Below are positions 55,673 through 64,000 of a DNA stretch of 64,000 nucleotides, one piece after another. The notes beneath the pieces are model-generated. The model had not been told where the DNA came from. It ran no database searches and was given only the letters and a program-made list of their open reading frames with translations. Every line of letters begins with the position of its first letter. Position 1 is the first letter of the stretch. A program made the translations under genes and the position numbers. The stretch is from assembly GCF_932294415.1 (NCBI RefSeq), contig NC_065535.1, positions 70,301,362 to 70,365,361 of the forward strand. Direction: 5' to 3'. Origin of the DNA: Quercus robur (Eukaryota > Streptophyta > Magnoliopsida > Fagales > Fagaceae).

Positions 55673-57339
55673 ATTCATGGGAAGCGTTTTTCACTTGATA
55701 ATAGTGCTTTGTTCAATTTGTGTTTTAACCTTTTAGAGTTTTCCCTGTTTGAGTTTGCCTCTTCTTTGTTAGTAAAGTTCCAAGTAAAGACAAAAGTAGC
55801 TTATAGTTATATAATAGGATTGGTGATTATATTATTCTTTTATTATTTATATTCAATATATATTGATAATAAATGTAGTTCAAACACACACACGTGTATA
55901 TATAACAATCTCAAAAGTTATATTATTTTATTTATATTTATATTAAAAATGAAAAATACCAAAGTTCTAAATTTTTTTTTCCAATATTTTCTATAAATTA
56001 ACTTATGATATGATAAGTGGTTATTGGAGGGAACAATCAGTCAATTGAAAGAGGTGATAGCTTTTATTATAGAAAATGTTTTGAAATCGATGGGCTTTAA
56101 TTATATGCAAGAAACTACTACACATAAATATTTTCTCAGTATAATCAACATTAAATTTTTTTTGCTATTTTATTTAGGTTGTTGAAATAAGTGATAAATT
56201 TGCTCATTATAATTTTCAATTAATTGTTATTGTTGGTACATATGTGATTTCATGTGACTTGTTGTGGTGATGGATATATTGTTAAGGGTGATGGAGATGT
56301 ACTATTAATATGGTTATTGGTGGTAGATGTATTCTTTTAAGTTCTCATTAACTAGAACACTACAATGTTCTTATATATTTATTCAGTTTAATTTAAAATA
56401 TTGCAGACCAATGCTAGAGGAGGAGATCACAATGTAAATAATGACACAAGATGACTATGAGGAGGAAGATGACTCTTAGATGGAGGACGACACTGACTCA
56501 GATGATAATTGATCTTCCAATATTTATGCTTTCAAGTTTAGTAAAGGATATAATATAGCCTTCGTGTACTATTGAACAACATGCTATTTTGTAGACCTTT
56601 TAATATTTTCATTTTTAATGCACTTATTAGTTTTGAACAATTATGGATTTGTGTTTGTTATTTGAATGGAGAAACTTTTATGAACAATTATGGATTTGTG
56701 TTTGTAATTTATATATTAATTATTCCATATACAGAAATATTTGATATTATCAAATAAAATAAAAATATCATAAAATTTTTTTCGACGGAGCTATTTTTTT
56801 GCAAATAATGTATGAGTGACGAGATAAATGGTTTTTCATAATGGCTAAAGTTCGTCAAAAAAAAGTAATTGGTTGCATTGATGTTATATTTTCGATGAAA
56901 AACTAGGTATTTACGATGACTTTTAGTCGTCGAAAAAATACAATAATGACGGTCATTGTTCATCGTAAAAGGTATTTGGTCGACCAACTTCCTCGTTTGA
57001 AGTTCTATTTATGACCACAAGGCAAGTATTTATGATGACTTTTAGTTGTCGAAAAAATACATTAACGACAGCCTTAGTCCGTCACAAACTCTATTTGGTC
57101 GTCCAACTTCCTCGTATGAAGTTGAATTTGCGACGGCAATTATTAAGTACTTACGACGGAGTTTTGCTGTCGAAAATAAGTGTTAGCGACGGCCTTGTCG
57201 GCAATATAGTATTACCGACAAGGCTTTTGCCGATGGACGTCGATGGCTTTTTGCCGTCGGTAATACGAATTTGCGACGGCTTTTTGTGCTTTTGCGATGA
57301 ACTTTGACCATCGCAAATAAGCTTATTTTTTTAGTGAAA

Positions 57340-58587
57340 TCCTATTATTAAATTTTTTTAAAAAGAAAAAATACAAATAATAATTAATAAATTAATGCTA
57401 ATAATGCAACATTATCAACCTCTAGTATTGATATTCTAATTTTTTAAAATCTTTGAACAAAAAACTTCATCCCCTTAAATCATGCTGACTACTCAACAAG
57501 TCACCAATAAAAGAAAAAAAAAAAGAAGAAGAGAACGTTACGGCCAAACTGAAAGCATCGAGTTCCACGGTCTCTTCCAAATCAACTAGTCTCCAACGCC
57601 AACTTACTCAGCAAATCAAACTTAATTACCAGTAAAATTCGTATTTGAAGTAGAAATTGTATAACAATGAATATTGACCATGCTTAGCTAGCACGTGTGA
57701 TAGGTTGTTAGGTCTGGTAGTTGGTTATTTCGTGTTCACACTTGTACAGACTTGTAAATATATATATGATTTCTATAATCATTTTGCTAATTAATGAAAT
57801 ATACAGTTTTTCAATTCTTGATTCCGTGATAGTGGGTGAGAAACATCTTCAAGTTTTGAGTGATAAGGAAGCGAGATTGGAACTAAATTGGTATAGGAAA
57901 AGATAGGAGTAAGGTCAATAGTTTTCCGTTTCAGTGATAAAAAGTATAACTAAGGCCATCATCCCCATAAAAAGTTTTCTCATAATTTTGCTATCCATTT
58001 ATTTTCTCCCACTTTAAAAATTTTTCCTAAGTATGACATTAAGACTTTAAGTCTTATTCATTATATACAATTTAATGACCATACACTTTGAAATAAACAA
58101 AATTCAATATATAAATTGATTTATTATTAATTTTTTAATCAAGTGTTGCCTAAGAACCTTTCAGAAACACGAGCAATTTTAACTAAGTTACCTACATTTA
58201 CTGTTTAATTACTGCCTTTTGGTTAGATTTCAAAATATATTTTAGTTTATCTTCAATATATATATATATATATATATTTTAGTTTTGTTAACATATGCTT
58301 GTTCCCAAAAGTCATGTATTATTGTAAGACACTTGTTATCTCCTAAAGAAACTTGATCAAATTTCTTTACCGTGTTAATAAACAAAAATATTGAACAAGG
58401 ATGGAGCCCTTGTGCGTGTTTTTTTATTGCATTCAAGCTGCCACTCTTCAATGCGTTTAAAATCTAGTTGATCTTGATACAATGTCTTCTTCATGCAACT
58501 TCCACACATTGCCAATTTTTTTGAACTAAAATCTACCTCGTCTTGCTTACAACCTCCAAGTCAATGCAATTAGTAAGTGAGAGAAAC
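57340..58587. other. Intergenic DNA with first copy of a local duplication
   Basis: 57834-58180 corresponds to 58911-59245 (markers TCAAGTTTTGAGTGA and GGCCATCATCCC, then TTTATTATTAATTTTTTAAT). No gene is recognised. A TA microsatellite lies at about 58256-58277. Confidence 0.5.
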
Positions 58588-58910
58588 GGCTAAAATGGCC
58601 AAATACCATCTTTAGCGGAAACATTTGACAATTTACTATTGTTTGCGAAATAATTAGGGATCTATCACTTTTTTGAAACTCAAGTTTGTGAAACTTGAGT
58701 TTGCCGTGTAACTAGAGTTCCAGGAACTCAAGTTCCTTGAAAAATAGCACTGCAAATTTGAATGCTATTTTTTTCAAAGAATTCAAGTTCTAACTTGAGT
58801 TCCTAGAACTCAAATTACATGGCAAACTCGAGTTTCACAAATTCGAGTTCTAAAAGAATGGTACATCCATATATATTTCAAAAAACAATAGTATTTTCCC
58901 ATTTTGGCTA
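58588..58910. mobile_element. Fold-back MITE, Mutator-like
   Basis: The ends are GGCTAAAATGGCC and, reverse complemented, TAGCCAAAATGGG. The flanks GAGAGAAAC (58579-58587) and AAGAGAAAC (58911-58919) match at eight of nine bases, the size expected for Mutator-like insertion. The interior is built of AACTCAAGTT/AACTTGAGTT and AACTCGAGTT-type palindromes and folds on itself. Confidence 0.7.
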
Positions 58911-59331
58911 AAGAGAAACACTATCAAGTTTTGAGTGACTAAGAAGCAAGATTGAACTAAATTGGGATAGAAAGAGGTAGGGTCTACGCTAAGTGCTAAA
59001 AAAAAGGATAACGAAAGGCCATCATCCCAAAAAAGGTTCTCATAAATTTTCTATACATTGATTATCTCCCATTTAAATTTTTTTTTTCTTTTTTGAAATT
59101 AAGACTTTTTTTTTGTTTGAAGCGGAAGTATGATAATTAAGACAGTATACTTTAAAATAAACACAATTTTAACATAGAAATCGATTTATTATTAATTTTT
59201 TAATTAAGTGTTTCCTAAAAATTTTGACCATTCCGAAACATGAGCAATTTTAAGTCAAAAACAATTATTTGTTGGTGCAAAAGACCAAATAACCAAAAAT
59301 TCCAATAACATATTCAACAGGGAAGTTTCTC

Positions 59332-59363
<32 letters not shown>

Positions 59364-59955
59364 TATATTTATATCAAGAGGGAAAAATGTTTCTTTTCAA
59401 ACTAGTTTAGAGAGAAATCCTTTAAACTTCTTTTATATTTTTTTAGGACAAAATTTAGACTATTTAGTTACAAAATTGATTGTAGCCTAAAGTTACAATT
59501 TTACTCAATAAAATAGATATTACCACATATTTTGATAATTTAACCATTGAATTACATGTTCTTTACGCTCTTAATACACATGTCAAATTTTGTGTCAATC
59601 GGATATTATTTACTATATGATATATAAGTTTATATTTTACATATAATTTTAAACTACAAAAACTTGCAATTTAAACAATTTATTAATAACATAGCTATTG
59701 GTCTTTAATTTTCTAAAAATTTTGCAAATATGGAAAATATAAGAAGAAGATATAATCTAATGGTGGATTTGTTAAAATTCACCTTCAATAAAAATATATT
59801 GAGTAAAGTTGTAACCTAAAGTTACAATCAATTTTGTAGCTAAATTTTATTCTTTTTTTATTGGATGTAAATTTTAAAAATCTAAGAGCATTTACATCGG
59901 TTTCCTCAGATTTTTAGCTAAACTAACCCAAAAAACTCTATTTTTTATAGTTTCG
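58911..59955. other. Intergenic DNA with second copy of the local duplication
   Basis: 58911-59245 repeats 57834-58180 with substitutions and small indels. No gene is seen in the remainder, which is very AT-rich. Confidence 0.5.
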
Positions 59956-60047
59956 CTATCCATGTTTTTTTATGGACAACATTAGACTCAACACTCTATT
60001 TTTTATTTCATTTAAATAATTATTTTTTCTCTCTCCTTTCAACATAT

Positions 60048-60230
60048 ACAACCACCACCACCACCACCACACCACAGCCAGCCACCACCACTGCCATATA
60101 TCACTCAAGGTTAAACCCAAACACAACCGCCACCACCACCACCACCACCAAATTTGCTTACCAAAACCAAAAACAAAAATCAACCATCGTGTTTTCCACC
60201 ACCAAAAACCCAGCCACCACACCACTGCCA
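60048..60230. repeat. CCA/CAC microsatellite-rich stretch
   Basis: Runs of CACCACCACC occur at about 60050-60093, 60129-60150 and 60196-60224. Open frames here are only translations of the repeat. A GA microsatellite follows at about 60531-60560. Confidence 0.75.
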
Positions 60231-60527
60231 AAATAAACTTTGCAACAATTAGATCTCAACCTTCATCAAAGCCAACAAAAAAAAAAAAAAAAAACCTACC
60301 TTTCGCCACCACTAAAACACCCCACCCACCAATTGCTAAGAATCCCACCAACGAAACACTTAACTCAAAAATCTCTACTGTTAACCCACGATGCCACCAA
60401 GCCCACAACCCACTCGACGCTGCTACAACACCGACAGAATTTTAGATCCAACAAAGTTTTGATCACTGGAGAACCAGATCGAGCCACGGTCCTATTTCAT
60501 CGATTTCTCCACTTCTCCTAGGTACAC

Positions 60528-60563
<36 letters not shown>

Positions 60564-60566
60564 TGC

Positions 60567-60727
60567 AGGCCAAAATGAGGATATACCCCTTTGGCTAAAA
60601 CTTTCCAACAAAATGCACCATGTTTGAAACTATTTAGGGATATGTCCATGTTTTAAACTCGATTTTCTAAAAATCGAGTTTCAATGAAAAACTCGATTTG
60701 GCGAAAATCGAGTTATAGGCAATCAAA

Positions 60728-60762
<35 letters not shown>

Positions 60763-60942
60763 ACATGGAACTCGAGTTCCATGCAGGATTTTTCAAACAA
60801 CTCGATTTTCTCCAAATCGAGTTTTTCATTGAAACTCGATTTTCTAAAAATCGAGTTTCAAAACAGGAACATATCTCTAAATAGTTTCAGACCCCATTTT
60901 GCTGGAAAGTTTCGGCGAAAAGGGTATTTTACCATTTTGGCC
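60567..60942. mobile_element. Fold-back MITE with long inverted repeats, Mutator-like
   Basis: Terminal inverted repeats of about 150 bp begin AGGCCAAAATGAGG and CGGCCAAAATGGTA and share ACTTTCCA-CAAAATG, GAAACTATTTAG and GAAAAACTCGATTTGG. The flanks GAGTGATGC (60558-60566) and GTGTGATGC (60943-60951) match at eight of nine bases. The centre holds an A tract and AACTCGAGTT. It is the same family type as 58588-58910. Confidence 0.8.
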
Positions 60943-60951
60943 GTGTGATGC

Positions 60952-61075
60952 GTGACAGGAAAACAATTTAAGATTAAAAAAAAAAATTGGCTCTAGTGAG
61001 TAAAGTTTCTCACCACAAGAGGCGTGTCACTTGACTTGCTAAGTATTTTGGATTAGTTTGTTGAGATTGATGCGT

Positions 61076-61109
<34 letters not shown>

Positions 61110-62575
61110 ATTTTTAGCTATTTAATTGCTGAAATATTAAAATAGTTACATTTATGCGACTAACCATTCGATTACATGCACGTCCTTATAATATCCCCCA
61201 TATTTGCAAACTTTATAATATCTCCCATATTTGCAAACTTTCAAGAAGATTAAAGGTCAATGAATCTATCATCAATCAAATATTTAAATTTCAAATTTTT
61301 ATAGAATAAAATTATGTATAAAAAATAAGTTCATTGATCGATTAGTAAATACAATCTAATTTGAACAAAATTTGACACGTGTTAAAAGTATAAAAAACAT
61401 GCAATTTAACGATTAGATTTTCAAAATTTACGTCCAATAAAAAGGATATAATAAGAGTTGAGAGAAATATTATCTAGTACCTAAGAGTCTGTTTGGTACA
61501 TGTGTTTAAAAACTGAAAATTGTTATTTGAAAACACAAACCAAACACTTTCTAAAATTTAATATCTTGTAGGCTCCAGTTACTTCAACCAATGGTTAAAT
61601 AAGAGCATCTAAAGGTATGTTTGGTACACTGAATGTTGATTACAACAGAAATGGTAATCTTTATTACTGGGAATAAAATGTATTGTAATGGAATAACTAA
61701 ACATATTCATTAGTTTGGTTGTGAGTTGTAACATTAGAATAAAACTTATGATCTATTTTAGGAAATATCTCATTCTTACAAATATATTTCTTAAAAAATA
61801 ATATATTTTAAATTTTAGAGAGATGAGTTATTTTTTGATAATTTTTTATTTCCATAATTGTTAGTGGATATGGAAAATTTATTTATTTGGAAATGTATTA
61901 ATGTTATAAATTATTACATCTACTAAAGAATAGCTATTACGACCCTTTTAGAGAAGAATAGTTATTCCTCATTTTAAAGAATAGCTATTTATAAGGAATG
62001 ACTATTCCCTGTAATAAAAATATAACCAAACTATTGAATAGCTAAACCATAGGAATAACTATTACATTACAGTGCCTATTACAGTCTACCAAACGTGCCC
62101 TAAGGTTTTTTTTTTTTTTTTTTTAGAGCTTCAACCTATGGCATCCGCTCCTGATAATAGCTCTTTATCATCAGACCAAGACACCAATCAGTTTTTAGTG
62201 TAGGTGGGGATTGAAACTCAAATCTCTTATACAATTATCAAAGACTTTACCAATTAAACTAACTGGAACCCACAAGATCCTCCAAGATTAACTCCTACTT
62301 ACATTTAAAAAAAAATCAATTTGTGTCTTGGTCATCAAAGAAGAATCACCCGAAAAGAGATAACTCCGTTAAAAAATGTCTGAAGGCTAGACCCCCCAAA
62401 AAGAATCGAAAGTCCTAAATCGAGTGTGATGGCGTTGGCTTCAAGTACTAAACAAGTAGATCAAAGGGGTTCGGGGAAAGCGTAAAACAATTTCCTCCCC
62501 CGCTACCTCTTTTTTCCTGTGGAAATCATTTTCCAATTCCAATCTGTGAAAACTTTGATCTACAACAAAACAAAA
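60952..62575. other. Intergenic DNA upstream of GPAA1
   Basis: It holds the Tourist-like MITE at 61613-62100. The GPAA1 promoter and leader should lie within 62101-62575. A CTACCTCTTTTTTCCT stretch just before the ATG region is leader-like; no clear TATA box was chosen. Confidence 0.45.
61613..62100. mobile_element. Tourist-like MITE (PIF/Harbinger type)
   Basis: The left end AGGTATGTTTGGTACACTG and the reverse complement of the right end, GGGCACGTTTGGTAGACTG, form terminal inverted repeats. TAA flanks both sides (61610-61612 and 62101-62103), the 3-bp duplication of PIF/Harbinger elements. There is no coding capacity in the 488 bp. Confidence 0.75.
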
Positions 62576-63529
62576 ATGGGCGATAGTGAGAGCGAGAGCG
62601 AGGCCCCCAAAGTGAAGCTACGTCCAATCGTGCGACTTGGGATGTTCCTCATTTCTCACAGCCACCTCCTTAGGTACCCTCATACATACTCTCTCTTTTC
62701 CTTAATTTTTCATTCATTCATTCATAGCTTTGATTTTGATTTTGGTTTGGTGTGTTTTTTTTTTTTTTTTTTGGGTTTTCAGTGTGGTTTGCTGCACAGC
62801 TGGGGTTCTCACTCTTCTTCTTCTGCCACTTCTCGCCAAGAACACCTACATTTCCGAAAATGCCCTCATGCCAGGTCTCACTTTCTCTCTCCTAGTCTTC
62901 TTCCTAATTGTTACTTTGTCCTGTTTTGAGTGTACCCAATTGGGAAATGAATATTATGGATTTTTTAGATTAAAGTATTTGGTAAGTTAGAACAAAAATT
63001 ATTTGTTATTTTACTTTTCAAAGTGAACATAATTCTGGGATATATCTCAATATATAGTGTTGTGAACTAGTAACAAGATGGGGGCGGAACGAAGTATTTA
63101 TTTTATGATTGATGCATAATAAAAGCGGTGTCAGTAGTGGTGGTGGTTGGTTTATGTGAAAAGTGATGTTGCACCAATCATAATTTGCCACATTAACAAG
63201 TTATGATAGAAGTTATGTTCGTGTTACATAAGAGGTGGTATGGGTTTTAATTGTTTGTTTTTTGTTATTTAGAAAAAAGAGTTAAGGTATTATAGAAATT
63301 GAAGAAGTGAGAATTTCTATTTTTAGAAAGTGAAAAATGCATTTATGGGAAGTCATGGAGACGTTTAAATTGGGACAGAGAAGGTTATGAGATAAATTTA
63401 GCTAAAAATTTCTTGTTTATGTTTCACAGGTTCAGCAAATCCCATGCTTTCTAGTCAGGAAGTCTCAGAGGCAAATGGACTGGTGAAGGATTTAACCAAT
63501 TTAGATTTGAAACCTATGGCCAGTGGCAT
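62576..63529 (+). CDS. GPAA1: GPI transamidase subunit GAA1/GPAA1, 5' exons (partial)
   Basis: Three exons are visible: 62576-62673 (MGDSESESEAPKVK to LISHSHLL), 62783-62874 (VVCCTAGVLTLLLLPLLAKN to ENALMPG) and 63430-63529 (SANPMLSSQEVSEANGLVKD to MASGM). All splice sites are GT-AG and phases fit (98, 92 and 100 nt). The protein is the GAA1 component of the endoplasmic-reticulum GPI transamidase, which attaches GPI anchors to protein C termini. RPIVRLGMFLISHS and the adjoining VVCCTAGVLTLLLLP form the N-terminal region with the first transmembrane helix. KNTYISENALMPGSAN is the conserved start of the luminal domain. The ATG at 62576 is the first in a context preceded by AACAAAA. The rest of the gene lies beyond the window, and a LINE fragment sits in the third intron. 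Confidence 0.88.
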
Positions 63530-63814
63530 GTACGTGCTTACTTCACTTGCTGTTTTTTTAAAAATGTTTTCTATATATGGATTGCACTTGGGTTTGATTT
63601 TGTATTCTAATGGAAACTACTTACTCCCAATTTGAATTTAAATGTCTTGGTTTGAAATGATATGATTATTAATAGGAAGAAAAATGTAGTGACTTTTTGA
63701 AAATGTCATTTACTTTATTTTAGAGGCGGCACGACTCTTATAAGAATAAGATTGTTATTTGGTTTTAGAAAGAAGGTAATGGTATCATACTCCTCTTAAC
63801 AAGGATGGAGATTG

Positions 63815-64000
63815 AGTGAGATGCAGGTTGAAAAATGATGGAGGTTCTGACATTCGTTCCATTTATAATGCCTCGTGGAGATCTTGTGCTGTCACTTTTC
63901 CTTGGAAAAGCATTTGGGGTGCGAAGGCACCACGGAGGGTTTCCTTCTTTGTTTGGATGGCTGTGTGGGGAAGATTCTCATTGGTGATAATTTGAGAAGA
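63815..64000 (+). mobile_element. LINE ORF2 fragment (zf-RVT) in a GPAA1 intron, cut by the window edge
   Basis: From about 63822 the plus strand reads LKNDGGSDIRSIYN and then FPWKSIWGAKAPRRVSFFVW, the zinc-binding RVT region seen also at 30520-30590. A one-base frameshift lies near 63968. The left limit is approximate and the right end is outside the window. Confidence 0.75.

Larger units (their letters stand above)
52176..57336. mobile_element. CACTA (En/Spm-type) element, probably non-autonomous, 5.2 kb
   Basis: The left end is CACTACAAAAAAGATTG and the reverse complement of the right end is CACTAAAAAAATAAGC. Both are followed by TTATTTGCGA. A 3-bp duplication AAA flanks the element (52173-52175 and 57337-57339). 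Within about 800 bp of the left end and 550 bp of the right end, GCGACGG/CCGTCGC-like motifs recur in both orientations, the subterminal repeats that bind transposase in this superfamily. No transposase is recognisable. An acidic scrap near 56410-56515 (DDYEEEDDS, EDDTDSDDN) could be a decayed gene end. Confidence 0.85.

Noticed and set aside
59956..60521. Trp-rich and His/Pro-rich frames
   Set aside because: They translate CCA/TGG microsatellites.

Overview
The window looks like a nuclear segment from a flowering plant, most likely a woody eudicot; a Fagales tree such as oak would fit, but that is only an impression. The reasons are AT-rich intergenic DNA, plant-type split and single-exon genes (CYP94 cytochrome P450, UTP15/SWA1, TRAX, GPAA1, an FLZ zinc-finger exon, an SCC3-like exon) and a large load of plant transposons. 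There is no sign of prokaryotic or organellar DNA, and no tRNA, rRNA or CRISPR array was found.

Layout. 1-9135 is gene-poor DNA with a Mutator-like element (2317-3637), a tRNA-derived SINE (3687-3835) and a copia-like solo LTR (6381-6839). 9141-18824 is a complete-ended Ty3/gypsy Tat-lineage retrotransposon with 606-bp LTRs that differ at three sites and a GATAT target duplication. Its gag-pol is broken, but it carries an apparently intact three-exon antisense gene (15440-17724) with its own TATA box. 18830-24790 holds a second SINE, an intact CYP94-type P450 (21360-22877), a long inverted repeat and the orphan last exon of an FLZ gene. 24794-33526 is a transposon nest: a solo LTR, two head-to-head LINEs, a copia remnant and a CACTA-like end. 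The nest abuts and truncates a TRAX gene (33527-37332, minus strand) in its fourth exon. 40123-40499 is a LINE 3' fragment and 40777-42351 is an intact UTP15/SWA1 gene.

43013-48527 is a very young non-autonomous LTR element (LARD-like) with practically identical LTRs, an AAAAG duplication, no gag or pol, and twelve 81-bp repeats. The solo LTR at 24794-25418 belongs to the same family. 50441-51072 is the 3' end of an SCC3-like cohesin gene with a one-base frameshift. 52176-57336 is a CACTA element with both ends and an AAA duplication but no recognisable transposase. 57340-62500 holds fold-back MITEs, a Tourist-like MITE and a local duplication. 62576-63529 is the 5' part of GPAA1, running off the right edge, with a LINE fragment in its last visible intron.

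The host genes do not form a functional unit; they are independent housekeeping genes and one P450. The most connected system is the transposon pair: the Tat-like element and the LARD share end architecture (GGGGCTAT before the 3' LTR, ACA-ATTGGCGCC after the 5' LTR) and a CTCGG-rich tandem-repeat block, which suggests that one machinery mobilises both. An intact antisense gene inside an element whose polyprotein is dead is the observation most worth following up.
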